Below are positions 25,889 to 35,434 of a stretch of 64,000 nucleotides of DNA, one piece after another; within the stretch, counting starts at the first letter, position 1; each line of letters opens with the position of its first letter. Source of the DNA: an uncultured Lactobacillus sp. (GTDB lineage: Bacteria > Bacillota > Bacilli > Lactobacillales > Lactobacillaceae). The DNA lies in NCBI GenBank assembly GCA_937916845.1, contig CALFSK010000022.1:23001-87000 (forward strand). Reading direction: 5' to 3'. The notes under the pieces were generated by a model, which was given only the letters and a program-made list of their open reading frames with translations, did not search any database and was not told the DNA's origin. The position numbers and the translations under genes were made by a program.

Positions 25889-27799
25889 ATGGCAAAGAAA
25901 AACATTGTCGTTGTCGGTGCGGGGTTTGCCGGCGTCTACGCAACCAAAAAACTGTCTAAGCATTTCAAAAAAAATGCAGACGTTGAGATTACGTTGATTG
26001 ATCGACATTCATACTTCACGTACATGACCGAACTACATGAAGTAGCCACTGAACGGGTGGAGCCTGGGCATATCCAATACGATTTGCAACGGCTGTTCGC
26101 ACGACGGAAGAATGTTCGCCTTGTTACTGATACAGTAACGGGTGTCGATAAAGAGAAACAGGTTGTTACCACTAAGAATGGCAGTTATCAATATGATCAA
26201 TTGCTCATTAGTTTAGGTGGGGAATCCAATGACTTTGGCACCCCTGGTGTTAAAGAACACGGATTCGAATTATGGTCATTTGAACAAGCGATGGCCTTAC
26301 GGGCACACTTGGCGGCGATTATTCGTCGCGGTGCTGCCGAATTAGACCCAGCTAAGCGTAAAGCAATGCTGACATTTACGGTCTGTGGTTCTGGTTTCAC
26401 CGGTTCCGAACTAATTGGTGAATTGATTGAATACCGCGACGTTTTAGCTAAAGAAAACAAGCTAGACCCTAGCGAAATCACCCTTCAATTAGTTGAAGCG
26501 GCACCTACCATTATCAACATGCTCAACCGGACGCAAGCCGGTAAAGCTGAAGCATACATGACTAAACATGGCGTTGATATTATGACCAACTCCATGATTA
26601 CCGAAGTTGCTGCTGATCACGTTAACTTAAAGGGCAAGGATCCAATTCCTACCTATACGTTAATCTGGACCGCCGGTGTGCGGGCCAACAGTGTTGTCAA
26701 GAACTTTGGTATTGAAACGAACCCTCGCGGTGGCCGTTTGCTTGCTAACGAATTCATGCAAGCTAAGGACACCAAGAACGTCTTCTTGGCTGGGGACTCA
26801 ACGAGTTATCAAGAACCTGACCAACCACGTCCCGTCCCACAAATCGTCCAAGGTGCCGAAGAAACGGCTGCCAAAGCGGTTGAAGGGATTATCAAGAACG
26901 TTGACGGTACTAGCAAAGAAATCAAGCCTTTCAAGGGTGCTTATCAAGCTTCCGTTGATTCAATTGGTTCCAAGTACGCCGTTGCACAAGTGATGGACAA
27001 CTGGAACGTTTCTGGTTTCATCGCCGTTCTTTTGAAACACGCCATCAACTGGTTGTACTACTGCCAGATTTTCTCCGGCTACTACCTCTTCCAGTACTTC
27101 ATGAACGAATTCTTCCGGACCCGCAATGGTCGGAACCTCGGACGTGGCTGGATTTCACGTGCTGGTAACGTTTTGTGGAGTGTGCCACTTCGGTTCTTCT
27201 ACGGCGCAATGTGGCTGTGGGATTGCTGGACGAAGGTTCAGGGTTCTGAATCATGGTTCACTGATAAACTCCGCTTACCATTTAGCTGGTTACAAGCTGC
27301 CGCTACTAGTGGTGCCAGTCAAGCAACTAAGGCCGCTGCAACTAGTGGCGCTTCCGAAGCTGCATCATCGACTGCTAAAGCTGCCAAGGGTGTCTTCAGT
27401 TTATCTTACATGTACGGTAAGGAACCATTGATGGTCTTTGACAAGATGCCACACTGGTTCGAATCCGTTACAAAGGTCTTCGTACCAAACATGGGCATGG
27501 CACTTTTCTTCCAGAAATTCATGACCTGTGTTGAAATCGTTATTGCACTTTGCATTTTCTTCGGCCTCTTTAGCTGGTTAGCTAACGCCATCACAATTGG
27601 TTTAGTCGTTGTCTTCTGCTTGTCAGGGATGTTCTACTGGGTCAACATTTGGATGGTCTTCGTCGCCCTTGCCTTAATGAACGGTTCCGGCCGGACATTT
27701 GGTTTGGACTACTGGGTTGTTCCGTGGATGCAAAAACATCTTGGGCACTGGTGGTACGGCAACGTTCGTTCACATTACGATGCTGTCAAAACCCGCTAG
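25889..27799 (+). CDS. ndh2: Type II NADH dehydrogenase with membrane extension (extracellular electron transfer)
   Basis: Oxidises NADH and reduces a quinone at the membrane. I start at ATG 25889 (MAKKNIVVVGAGFAG), 10 nt after GGGAG, giving 636 residues. Residues 1-400 are a normal NDH-2 with two dinucleotide folds (GAGFAG at 10; CGSGFTGSELIGEL near 170) and the FAD-site LAGDST. The last 230 or so residues add several membrane segments after a low-complexity AATSGASQATKAAATSGAS linker. This extension is characteristic of the Ndh2 of flavin-based electron transfer loci and is absent from ordinary NDH-2 of about 400 residues. Confidence 0.92.
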   Translation: MAKKNIVVVGAGFAGVYATKKLSKHFKKNADVEITLIDRHSYFTYMTELHEVATERVEPGHIQYDLQRLFARRKNVRLVTDTVTGVDKEKQVVTTKNGSYQYDQLLISLGGESNDFGTPGVKEHGFELWSFEQAMALRAHLAAIIRRGAAELDPAKRKAMLTFTVCGSGFTGSELIGELIEYRDVLAKENKLDPSEITLQLVEAAPTIINMLNRTQAGKAEAYMTKHGVDIMTNSMITEVAADHVNLKGKDPIPTYTLIWTAGVRANSVVKNFGIETNPRGGRLLANEFMQAKDTKNVFLAGDSTSYQEPDQPRPVPQIVQGAEETAAKAVEGIIKNVDGTSKEIKPFKGAYQASVDSIGSKYAVAQVMDNWNVSGFIAVLLKHAINWLYYCQIFSGYYLFQYFMNEFFRTRNGRNLGRGWISRAGNVLWSVPLRFFYGAMWLWDCWTKVQGSESWFTDKLRLPFSWLQAAATSGASQATKAAATSGASEAASSTAKAAKGVFSLSYMYGKEPLMVFDKMPHWFESVTKVFVPNMGMALFFQKFMTCVEIVIALCIFFGLFSWLANAITIGLVVVFCLSGMFYWVNIWMVFVALALMNGSGRTFGLDYWVVPWMQKHLGHWWYGNVRSHYDAVKTR

Positions 27800-27805
27800 A
27801 TGCGT

Positions 27806-27868
27806 TATAATTAATTGAATAGTTTCCCGATGGTTCAAGGGTTGCTTTTTCCCCTTGAACCATTTTTT
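27806..27868 (+). terminator. Possible promoter plus strong terminator ahead of eetA
   Basis: GATGGTTCAAGGG (27829-27841) pairs with CCCTTGAACCAT and is followed by six T, ending 27 bp before eetA. A TATAAT (27806-27811) with a weak CTGTCA -35 17 bp upstream lies just before the hairpin. So either ndh2 ends here and eetA needs read-through, or a short attenuated leader exists. Confidence 0.7.
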
Positions 27869-27894
27869 ATGCAACGAAAAAAGGAGGGCTGGCG

Positions 27895-28386
27895 ATGAAG
27901 AAATTACGGGCGACCGCACGAGTGCTAAGGCGTTACGGCGGCATGATCCGACCTTTTGACATTGTTATTATTGTTGCCTTAATTATTTTATCGTTTACCC
28001 CAATAGTAGTTTTTTCATATCAGCAAAAACAACAAGCCCAACGTGCTGAGCAAATTGCCAAACGGCAGTCCAAGAAAAGTCGGACGGATTATACCGCGGT
28101 CGTTTCCCATAACGGGACCGTTTTAAAGCGGGTCAATTTGACGACCTTGACCAAAACGAAGCACTATACCTATCGCGCTAAGGATGGCCACTACAATACC
28201 ATCACGTTTGAGCCTAAGCGCGTTGCCATCACCAAGGCCAATTGCAGTGATCAAGTCTGCGTTCGACGCGGCTGGATTCATAAACCAGGACAAACGATCG
28301 TCTGTTTACCACATAAAGTCCTGGTTGAAGTCAAGTCAGGGTCCGGGCACGTTAAGTCCGGCGGTAATGGGCTAGTTACGGAGTAA
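27895..28386 (+). CDS. eetA: Extracellular electron transfer protein EetA
   Basis: A 163-residue protein with one membrane segment (residues 22-42, DIVIIVALIILSFTPIVVFSY), a short basic coiled-coil-like stretch, then an extracellular NusG-II type domain (60-155). It contains paired cysteines in ANCSDQVCVRRGWI and a third in TIVCLPHKVLVEV. The family is known from electron transfer loci, where EetA with EetB is thought to pass electrons from the quinone to PplA. It sits 95 bp after ndh2, behind a terminator hairpin, and 6 bp before eetB. Confidence 0.88.
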   Translation: MKKLRATARVLRRYGGMIRPFDIVIIVALIILSFTPIVVFSYQQKQQAQRAEQIAKRQSKKSRTDYTAVVSHNGTVLKRVNLTTLTKTKHYTYRAKDGHYNTITFEPKRVAITKANCSDQVCVRRGWIHKPGQTIVCLPHKVLVEVKSGSGHVKSGGNGLVTE

Positions 28387-28392
28387 AAACTA

Positions 28393-28962
28393 TTGAATAA
28401 TTCATTTGGACAATCAAATAAGACCCATCGAAATATTTACATTGCCCTCCTAGTTGCTCAAGGAGTGATCATTGGGATTTTAGAGCGGATGATCCCCTTC
28501 CCGTTCGCCTTCGCACCGGGAGCCAAATTGGGGTTAGCTAATCTAATCACAATCGTTGCCATCTTCACATTATCCTTTCGCGACGTGATTACGCTGACCT
28601 GGTTACGGTTGATCCTAACCGCATTACTGGGTGGGACAATGTCAACGTTCCTGTACAGCTTTGGGGGGGCGTTTCTGAGCCTGTTTTCGATGCTCCTAGT
28701 TAAGTTACTAGGACCAAAACGGGTCAGCATCATTGGAATTTCTGCAACTGGGGGCGTGATGCACAACGTTGGGCAACTATTAGTGGCGAGTCTGATTGCC
28801 CAGACGTGGACGGTCATGTTATACCTCCCGGCCATGTCAATCATCGGACTCGCAGCCGGCATTGCCTTAGGGATTGCCGCGAACTACCTATTTACACACG
28901 TGACAATTCTAAGCTACTTGCGGTTTAAGCGGACAAGGCACCCAAGTAAAACAAAGGAGTAA
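28393..28962 (+). CDS. eetB: Extracellular electron transfer membrane protein EetB (Gx transporter family)
   Basis: A 189-residue integral membrane protein with about five to six hydrophobic segments. It belongs to the family often labelled heptaprenyl diphosphate synthase component I or Gx transporter; the FAPGAKLGLANLITIVAIF segment near residue 40 resembles ECF S-proteins. It starts at TTG 28393 after CGGAG, right behind eetA. It ends 6 bp before the polyprenyl synthase, a standard eetA-eetB-dmkB order. Confidence 0.85.
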   Translation: MNNSFGQSNKTHRNIYIALLVAQGVIIGILERMIPFPFAFAPGAKLGLANLITIVAIFTLSFRDVITLTWLRLILTALLGGTMSTFLYSFGGAFLSLFSMLLVKLLGPKRVSIIGISATGGVMHNVGQLLVASLIAQTWTVMLYLPAMSIIGLAAGIALGIAANYLFTHVTILSYLRFKRTRHPSKTKE

Positions 28963-28968
28963 CATTTT

Positions 28969-29961
28969 ATGCAATCGGCAACGCAATTACACCCAATTTG
29001 GCGTGATTACCCGGCCATGCAGCCGGAATTAACCAAGGTCATGCAGCTTATGACCGATAACATTAACATTAAAGACAGCGCCATTTCTGACGCGATTATT
29101 GATATGATTCACAGTGGCGGTAAATTACTACGGCCCGCGTACTGCTTACTATTCTCATCGTTTAAGGATACGGACCGCGACCGCATGATCGCCCTCGCAG
29201 CCTCCTTAGAGACGCTGCACACGGCAACTTTGATCCACGACGATATCTTAGACGACTCCGAGCTACGTCGGCACCGCGCGACGATTCAGCAGCGTTTTGG
29301 TAAGGACGTTGCGGTTTACGCCGGTGACTACCTATTTGTCGTCGTTTTCAAAATTCTGGCTAAATACTCAAGTAGTTTCAAAAGTATTCAGGTCAATTCT
29401 GAAAATATGGAAAAGATCTTAGTCGGGGAAGTTCAGCAAAAGGATCGCCACTACCACATCGACATCACCATGGATCAATATAAGGAACAAATTCAAGGCA
29501 AGACGGCTGAACTCTTTGCACTCAGTTGTTTCTTAGGCGCCTTTGAATCTGGCCAAAGCACCCTCTTCGCACAACGGGCCCGTAAAACTGGCATGGCGAT
29601 TGGGATGGCTTTCCAAATTCTAGACGACATTCTCGATTACCAAGAAGACAGTCAAGAGATCGGTAAACCAATCTTAGAAGACGTCGCTGAGGGGGTTTAC
29701 ACGTCCCCACTGATTTTCGCCTTACAGACGGACGCACGGAACGATATCCTGCCATTGATGCGGCTTCAGGGCGCCATTACAGACGCACAGCGCCGTGAAC
29801 TACAGCAGCTGGTCATTGATGCTGGCGGCGTTACCAAAGCGCAACAGCTCGCTGAAAAGTACACTAAAGACGCCTTGCACCTTTTGAACAAGCTTCCTAA
29901 CAAGCCTGCAAAGGACAACCTGATTCAATTAACCACGCAATTATTAACTCGGCATAACTAG
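28969..29961 (+). CDS. dmkB: Polyprenyl diphosphate synthase for demethylmenaquinone side chain
   Basis: A 330-residue trans-prenyltransferase that extends farnesyl/geranylgeranyl diphosphate to a long polyprenyl chain. Both aspartate-rich motifs are present: HDDILDDSELRRHR near residue 90 and FQILDDILDYQED near 214. SGGKLLRPAYCL near 48 binds the homoallylic substrate. Last gene of eetA-eetB-dmkB, with a strong terminator after it. The matching prenyltransferase DmkA is not in the window. Confidence 0.92.
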   Translation: MQSATQLHPIWRDYPAMQPELTKVMQLMTDNINIKDSAISDAIIDMIHSGGKLLRPAYCLLFSSFKDTDRDRMIALAASLETLHTATLIHDDILDDSELRRHRATIQQRFGKDVAVYAGDYLFVVVFKILAKYSSSFKSIQVNSENMEKILVGEVQQKDRHYHIDITMDQYKEQIQGKTAELFALSCFLGAFESGQSTLFAQRARKTGMAIGMAFQILDDILDYQEDSQEIGKPILEDVAEGVYTSPLIFALQTDARNDILPLMRLQGAITDAQRRELQQLVIDAGGVTKAQQLAEKYTKDALHLLNKLPNKPAKDNLIQLTTQLLTRHN

Positions 29962-29981
29962 CCGAATCATTTCACTATCTG

Positions 29982-30013
29982 AGCTGACCTCTTCGTTGAG
30001 GCCAGCTTTTTTT
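29982..30013 (+). terminator. Terminator of eetA-eetB-dmkB
   Basis: AGCTGACCTC-TTCGTT-GAGGCCAGCT hairpin with a run of seven T, 21 bp after the dmkB stop. Confidence 0.85.
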
Positions 30014-30230
30014 GACAGAAAGTCTCCCGCTCCGTCGGGTAGCCCTGATGTGCTCAGACTTACTATTCTGATTACTGCTAGATAACCGAACTAGCTGACA
30101 AGTCACTAATAGGTATTAACCTAGATACTGATGCAATAGTAATCAATTCCTAAATATAATTTTCAACCTTTAAATTGTTGACTAACTCCCCGTCACATTT
30201 GGATTTTCATAATAGTTAGGCCACATGTTA

Positions 30231-30415
30231 GGCGGGAATGATTGGCAATGGAATCGTCGTGGCGGTACGGTTAAATTGGTGGGCTTGCAATTTAACTGTA
30301 CGGAACATCATTGGGACTTGCGTGCTTCTTATGCAAGTCCCAATGATGAGGTTAGTGACCGCTCCTCAGGCACTAACCGGTTCCCATGACGATGGAATTG
30401 CCAATCATTCCAGCC
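30231..30415 (+). repeat. Structured intergenic element, copy E5 (single)
   Basis: The cleanest fold of the family. The closing stem includes AATGATTGGCAAT/ATTGCCAATCATT and ATCGTC/GACGAT. Hairpin 1 pairs CGGTACGGTTAAATTG with CAATTTAACTGTACGG, hairpin 2 pairs TCATTGGGACTTGC with its complement, and hairpin 3 pairs GGTTAGTG with CACTAACC around ACCGCTCCTCAGG. Primary sequence is mostly unrelated to E4/E7 except the loop of hairpin 3. It lies between convergent dmkB and rplQ in a 666-bp gap. Confidence 0.8.
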
Positions 30416-30433
30416 GAAAAACATCAACAGTAC

Positions 30434-30475
30434 AAAAAAACCGTTAACCCAACATAGAGTTGGACTAACGGTTTT
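30434..30475 (-). terminator. Terminator of the S10-spc-alpha operon
   Basis: Long stem AACCGTTAGTCCAAC paired with GTTGGGTTAACGGTT, followed by a T run on the minus strand. About 150 bp of unremarkable sequence separates it from the rplQ stop. Confidence 0.8.
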
Positions 30476-30627
30476 GGTTGGCTAGCGCCAAAAAAAATCA
30501 CTTAAGATTGCGATACGCCATCTATGTTAACCATAAATAACTTCCGAACTAGACTTGGAAACTCAAAGAGTAACCATCATCATAGCGTCCGTCAATCATC
30601 AATCCCAGTGATCCGTAAAACAATTAA

Positions 30628-31011
30628 CTAGTCAACAAGTTCCAAGACTACCATTTGTGCACCGTCTCCACGACGAGGCATAGTCTTGTAAATTCGTGTG
30701 TACCCACCATTGCGGTCAGTGTATTGAGGACCTAAGTCACTAAATAACTTTTGCAAAGCGGTTTGTACAGCCACGTTGTCGCCATCTTCTTTAACATCGG
30801 CAACGACGTCACGCATAAACGTAGCAGCTTGACGACGGGCGCTTAAATCACCCTTCTTTGCCAAAGTGATCATCTTGTCGGTAGTTGAACGAACTTCCTT
30901 AGCACGTGCTTCGGTAGTTTCGATCTTACCATTAACGATTAATGAAGTCGTTAAATCACGAAGTAAGGCACGACGTTGTGAACTTGTACGTTGTAATTTA
31001 CGGTAACTCAT
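30628..31011 (-). CDS. rplQ: 50S ribosomal protein L17
   Basis: A 127-residue L17 ([50 protein letters not shown] at the end). Last gene of the ribosomal protein series, 21 bp after rpoA. Confidence 0.98.
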   Translation of the reverse strand: MSYRKLQRTSSQRRALLRDLTTSLIVNGKIETTEARAKEVRSTTDKMITLAKKGDLSARRQAATFMRDVVADVKEDGDNVAVQTALQKLFSDLGPQYTDRNGGYTRIYKTMPRRGDGAQMVVLELVD

Positions 31012-31032
31012 GAACGGATATCCTCCCTTGTA

Positions 31033-31977
31033 TTAGTCTTCTTTGCGTAATGATAACCCGAGATCAGCTAATTTTGCTTTAACTTCTTCGAGTGACTTGC
31101 GTCCAAGGTTGCGAACCTTCATCATATCAGCTTCAGTTTTGTTAGTTAATTCTTGGACCGTGTTGATACCAGCACGCTTCAAGCAATTGTATGAACGAAC
31201 GGAAAGGTCTAACTCTTCGATCGTCATTTCTAACATTTTTTCCTTATGCGTTTCTTCCTTCTCAACCATCACGTCAGTGTTTTTAGCTTCATCAGTGAGA
31301 TTTACGAAGATTGAAAGGTGATCAGTCAGGATTTTGGCTGATAGACTAATGGCTTCACTTGGAGTGATTGAACCATTTGTCCAAACGTCTAAGGTTAACT
31401 TATCGAAATCATCACGTTGACCAACCCGCGTGTTTTCAACTTGGTAGTTGACACGTTCGATTGGAGAATATAATGAATCAACAGCTAAAACGCCAATTGG
31501 CATATCATCTTCACGATGTTTGTTATCCTCAGCGGAAACATAACCACGACCAGTATTAGCGGTCATACGCATATGGAAGTGTGCACCATCCGCTACAGTA
31601 CAAATTGCCAAATCAGGGTTCAAGACTTCAACGTCCGCATCACCAATGATATCACCGGCAGTAACGTTCGCTGGACCCTTAACGTCGATTTCCAACGTCT
31701 TGGTTTCGTCTGAACTTAACTTAAGCGCGATCTTCTTCACATTCAAGATGATGGCCGTAACGTCTTCGGTTACGCCTTCCACCGTTGAAAATTCGTGGAG
31801 AACACCGTCAATTTGAATACTAGTAACAGCAGCGCCAGGTAAAGAAGAAAGAAGAATCCGACGAAGTGAATTCCCTAAAGTTGTACCATAACCACGTTCA
31901 AGTGGTTCTACAACAAACTTACCATAGTTGTCGTTTTCATCAATTTTATGAATGTTAGGTTTTTCAAATTCAATCAT
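31033..31977 (-). CDS. rpoA: RNA polymerase alpha subunit
   Basis: A 314-residue alpha subunit. The N-terminal dimerisation domain (1-230) includes [21 protein letters not shown] linker leads to the C-terminal domain (250-310) with the helix-hairpin-helix [21 protein letters not shown] that contacts UP elements and regulators. It lies between rpsK and rplQ as usual in Firmicutes. Confidence 0.98.
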   Translation of the reverse strand: MIEFEKPNIHKIDENDNYGKFVVEPLERGYGTTLGNSLRRILLSSLPGAAVTSIQIDGVLHEFSTVEGVTEDVTAIILNVKKIALKLSSDETKTLEIDVKGPANVTAGDIIGDADVEVLNPDLAICTVADGAHFHMRMTANTGRGYVSAEDNKHREDDMPIGVLAVDSLYSPIERVNYQVENTRVGQRDDFDKLTLDVWTNGSITPSEAISLSAKILTDHLSIFVNLTDEAKNTDVMVEKEETHKEKMLEMTIEELDLSVRSYNCLKRAGINTVQELTNKTEADMMKVRNLGRKSLEEVKAKLADLGLSLRKED

Positions 31978-32063
31978 TCTTATCTTTTACCCCTTTCAAA
32001 ACGCGTGGTGCTTAGTAGTTGTGCGCACAAAATGAAGTTTGCCCTCAAAATGAACGTCACAGA

Positions 32064-32453
32064 TTAAACACGACGACGCTTTGGAGGACGAGAACCATTA
32101 TGAGGAACTGGGGTAACATCGCGAATTGCACTAACTTCCAAACCAGTAGCTTGTAAAGCACGGATAGCAGCTTCACGACCTGAACCAGGTCCCTTAACAG
32201 CGACTTCAACAATCTTCATGCCATGTTCCATTGAGGCCTTAGCAGCAGCTTCTGCGGCCATTTGAGCAGCAAAAGGTGTTGACTTACGTGAGCCCTTGAA
32301 ACCTAATGAACCAGCTGATGACCATGCAATGGCGTTCCCTTGCATATCAGTGATCATAACAAGTGTGTTATTAAACGTTGAATGGATGTGAGCCACACCG
32401 GATTCAATGTTCTTCTTTACCCGACGACGACGGGTTGTCTTTCTAGTTGCCAT
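32064..32453 (-). CDS. rpsK: 30S ribosomal protein S11
   Basis: A 129-residue S11 with [18 protein letters not shown] and the C-terminal signature [19 protein letters not shown]. It helps form the mRNA exit region of the small subunit. Spacing to rpsM is 24 bp. Confidence 0.98.
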   Translation of the reverse strand: MATRKTTRRRRVKKNIESGVAHIHSTFNNTLVMITDMQGNAIAWSSAGSLGFKGSRKSTPFAAQMAAEAAAKASMEHGMKIVEVAVKGPGSGREAAIRALQATGLEVSAIRDVTPVPHNGSRPPKRRRV

Positions 32454-32477
32454 AAAATTCGAAAACCTCCCTTATAA

Positions 32478-32843
32478 TTATTTTTTACGTCCAGCGATGC
32501 TAACCTTTTTACCCTTACGAGTACGGGCGTTGTTCTTCGTGTGTTGACCACGAACTGGTAAACCACGACGATGGCGCATCCCACGGTATGAACCGATTTC
32601 TTGCAATAACTTGATGTTTAAGCTGACTTCACGACGTAAGTCACCTTCAGTTTTGTAACCGTCAACGACGGCACGGATCTTATCTTCTTGATCAGGAGTT
32701 AAGTCACGTACACGAACGTCTTCTGAAACACCGGCTTCAGCAAGGATCTTCTGTGCAGAAGTGTTACCGATACCGTAGATATAAGTCAAACCAATGACAA
32801 TACGCTTGTCACGTGGTAAGTCAATCCCTTCAATACGAGCCAT
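32478..32843 (-). CDS. rpsM: 30S ribosomal protein S13
   Basis: A 121-residue S13 ([26 protein letters not shown]; basic end [15 protein letters not shown]). It contacts the large subunit and P-site tRNA in the small-subunit head. Confidence 0.98.
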   Translation of the reverse strand: MARIEGIDLPRDKRIVIGLTYIYGIGNTSAQKILAEAGVSEDVRVRDLTPDQEDKIRAVVDGYKTEGDLRREVSLNIKLLQEIGSYRGMRHRRGLPVRGQHTKNNARTRKGKKVSIAGRKK

Positions 32844-32870
32844 TAATATTTCACCTCCGAATTATTTGAA

Positions 32871-32990
32871 TTATTTACCTTGGCGTTGCTTATGCTTTGG
32901 GTTAGCAGAGCAAATAACCATTACGCGGCCTTTACGGCGAATAACTTTACAGTGTTCGCACATTGGCTTTACAGATGGTCTTACTTTCAT
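32871..32990 (-). CDS. rpmJ: 50S ribosomal protein L36
   Basis: A 39-residue protein starting [20 protein letters not shown] and ending KHKQRQGK. It has the zinc-type ligand set Cys11, Cys14, Cys27 and His33. It starts at ATG 32990 after AGGAGG, between infA and rpsM. The gene is short and easily missed. Confidence 0.96.
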   Translation of the reverse strand: MKVRPSVKPMCEHCKVIRRKGRVMVICSANPKHKQRQGK

Positions 32991-33025
32991 GAATTTTACC
33001 TCCTATAAGGTACGAAGTGTCGGTC

Positions 33026-33244
33026 CTACTTGAAACGGTAGGTAATCCGGCCCTTAGTTAAATCATAAGGTGACATTTCGACCGTAACCTTGTCGCCAGG
33101 TAAGATCCGAATGTAATGCATCCGAATTTTACCCGAAACGTGTGCCAAGATTTCAGCGCCGTTTTCAAGTTCAACTTTAAACATTGCGTTAGGCAACGTT
33201 TCTTTAATAGTCCCTTGAATTTCGATGACGTCTTCCTTTGCCAA
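33026..33244 (-). CDS. infA: Translation initiation factor IF-1
   Basis: A 72-residue single OB-fold protein ([28 protein letters not shown]) that blocks the A site during initiation. It starts at TTG 33244, preceded by GGGAGGG. First gene after the 177-bp gap that holds a second promoter for infA-rpmJ-rpsM-rpsK-rpoA-rplQ. Confidence 0.97.
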   Translation of the reverse strand: MAKEDVIEIQGTIKETLPNAMFKVELENGAEILAHVSGKIRMHYIRILPGDKVTVEMSPYDLTKGRITYRFK

Positions 33245-33321
33245 GTATGTGTCCCTCCCTTATTATATGGTTTCGTGCTGCCACGTATTTGGTTCGCTTT
33301 TCGAACCAGTCATTGCTAATC

Positions 33322-33351
33322 ATAATATTAAAAAAGTATTAAATCAGTCAA
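33322..33351 (-). promoter_or_regulatory. Internal promoter ahead of infA
   Basis: Minus-strand TTGACT (33346-33351), 18-bp spacer, TATTAT (33322-33327). A hairpin TGGTTCG-AAAAG-CGAACCA follows in the leader. It would boost the alpha-operon genes independently of the S10 promoter 11 kb upstream. Confidence 0.6.
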
Positions 33352-33421
33352 CGGCTAAACCTGAATAAGTTTATCACAACGGCATTTGAAAAGCAAACGT
33401 CGCCCTTTAGGAACCCAGTTA

Positions 33422-34081
33422 TTAAAGGTTATCAAGAATGGTTTTAATATCCTTGTAAACATCATCAATGTCGCGGTCACCGTCAACATTGTGTAATAAG
33501 TTTTCTTTTCCGTAAAAATCGATTAATGGTGTGTTCAACTTAACGTTGACATCCAAACGATTTTTAACGGTTGCAGGCTTGTCATCTTCACGTTGATAGA
33601 AATCATGACCGCCACACACGTCGCAAGTACCTTCAACTTTAGGCTTGTTGTAGATCTTGTGGTAAGTTGTGCCACAAGTCCGACAAATGAAACGACCGGA
33701 AAGCCGTTCAACTAAAACTTCTGGTGCAACGTGAATATTAATCACGCCGTCCAAAGGTTTGTTGAGTTCTTCACCGATTTGCTTCAAGGCATGTGCTTGA
33801 TCAATATTACGAGGATAACCGTCAAGCAAGAAACCATTTTTCGTATCCGCTTCTGCTAACCGGTCACGGACGATGCCATTTGTGACTTCGTCTGGAACCA
33901 AGTTACCAGCATCGATATACTTTTTGGCTTCAAGGCCCATCTTGGTTTCGTTCTTAATGGCAGCTCGGAAGATGTCCCCCGTTGAAATATGCGGAATATC
34001 AAAATCTTCGAGGATCTTCTGAGCTTGAGTACCCTTACCGGCACCTGGTAGACCCATTAAAATCAGGTTCATTGTTCCCAT
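33422..34081 (-). CDS. adk: Adenylate kinase
   Basis: Interconverts ATP + AMP and two ADP. The 219-residue protein has the P-loop [14 protein letters not shown]-site [17 protein letters not shown], and a zinc-binding LID with four cysteines (CRTCG..CDVCGG). It starts at the first ATG (34081), 8 nt after GGAGG; a second ATG three codons on is too far from the site. It follows secY as in most Firmicutes. Confidence 0.97.
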   Translation of the reverse strand: MGTMNLILMGLPGAGKGTQAQKILEDFDIPHISTGDIFRAAIKNETKMGLEAKKYIDAGNLVPDEVTNGIVRDRLAEADTKNGFLLDGYPRNIDQAHALKQIGEELNKPLDGVINIHVAPEVLVERLSGRFICRTCGTTYHKIYNKPKVEGTCDVCGGHDFYQREDDKPATVKNRLDVNVKLNTPLIDFYGKENLLHNVDGDRDIDDVYKDIKTILDNL

Positions 34082-34137
34082 GCTTTTTTCCTCCTAAAAG
34101 TACAAATGTGCTGAGTTTCCCCAACACATTCGCTTGA

Positions 34138-35433
34138 TTAACGGATGAAACCGACATAGTCACGTTTCATCATTAATCCTTTAATTTGACGAATAGTTTC
34201 AAGGGCAACCCCGACAACGATAAGTAAACTAGTCCCACCTAAACCAATTGATTCATCTAAGCCCCAAATATCGGAAGCTAATAATGGAATCAAGGAAATT
34301 AACCCAAGGTAGAGGGAACCAACCGTACTTAACCGCATCAACAATTTTGAAACCCAGTCTTGAGTATCTTTACCTGGCCAAACACCAGGAATATAGCTGC
34401 CCTGCTTTTGCAAGTTCTTGGACAGTTTTTCAGGGTTAACCTGAACAAACGCGTAGAAGAACGTGAAGAGCACAATCAGTACAGTGTATAGGATTGCACC
34501 GACCGTAGACTGCATATTAAAGACGTTACTCATGATCTGGTACCAAGTTTCGTCACCATGACTGGCTTGGAAACCTAGCAAAATCGTTTGAGGTGTTGCA
34601 ATGAAGGAACTCGCGAAAATAACGGGAATAACCCCGGCAACGTTCACCTTCAGTGGTAGATAACTACTGTCAGGTGCACCAGCTGCACGACGAGTGTATT
34701 GAATTGGAACACGGTCATTAGCTTGTTCGACCCACGTTACAAACATAACGATAATCAAGACAATCAATAATAACCCTACTACAAACAACCCACTTTGCCA
34801 CCATTGATCTTTGGCTACGTTAACGAATTGTTCTTGATAAATTTGGTAAATCGAAGTTGGGACGCGGGCAATGATCCCGGCGAAGATAATAATGGAAACC
34901 CCATTACCAATCCCACGGTCCGTAATCATATCCCCCATCCAAGTGGTTAACATTGCCCCACCAGTTAGGATAATCCCAATTGTGAGGTAAGTGCTAATAC
35001 TTGGGTTGTTAACTAATTTAAGTTGACTCAGGGAGTTAAACCCAGCAGTAATCCCAATCGATTGAATGAACGCTAAGACGATGGTCAGCCAACGGGTCGC
35101 TTGATTAAGCTTCCGTCGCCCAACTTCACCTTGTTTGCCCCATTCAACAAACTTAGGAACGATATCCATTTGTAACAATTGAACAATGATTTGTGCAGTA
35201 ATGTAAGGGGATACCCCCATAGCAAGGATGGAATAATTTGTTAAACCGCCACCACTGAATGTATTCAACATACTTATCAGCCCTGATGACGCAACCGATT
35301 GGAGCGCTTGCGCATTAACACCAGGAACTGTGATATAAGAGCCAAGACGAAATACAATCAAAACGCCCAATGTGAACAGAAGTTTATTCCGAATATCCTT
35401 AACTTTGAGAGCGTTCTTCATGGTAGTCAGCAA
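34138..35433 (-). CDS. secY: Protein translocase subunit SecY
   Basis: The central channel of the Sec translocon in the membrane. The 431 residues contain ten hydrophobic segments, starting LRNKLLFTLGVLIVFRLGSYITVPGVN-like (residues 15-42). The cytoplasmic loop near VQVNPEKLSKNLQKQGSYIPGVWPGKDT is typical. It lies 1 bp after the rplO stop, between rplO and adk. Confidence 0.98.
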   Translation of the reverse strand: MLTTMKNALKVKDIRNKLLFTLGVLIVFRLGSYITVPGVNAQALQSVASSGLISMLNTFSGGGLTNYSILAMGVSPYITAQIIVQLLQMDIVPKFVEWGKQGEVGRRKLNQATRWLTIVLAFIQSIGITAGFNSLSQLKLVNNPSISTYLTIGIILTGGAMLTTWMGDMITDRGIGNGVSIIIFAGIIARVPTSIYQIYQEQFVNVAKDQWWQSGLFVVGLLLIVLIIVMFVTWVEQANDRVPIQYTRRAAGAPDSSYLPLKVNVAGVIPVIFASSFIATPQTILLGFQASHGDETWYQIMSNVFNMQSTVGAILYTVLIVLFTFFYAFVQVNPEKLSKNLQKQGSYIPGVWPGKDTQDWVSKLLMRLSTVGSLYLGLISLIPLLASDIWGLDESIGLGGTSLLIVVGVALETIRQIKGLMMKRDYVGFIR

Positions 35434-35434
35434 A

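Noticed and set aside
30238..30447. 69-codon frame within element E5
   Set aside because: It spans the hairpins of the repeat and is not present in other copies; the region is better explained by RNA-like structure.
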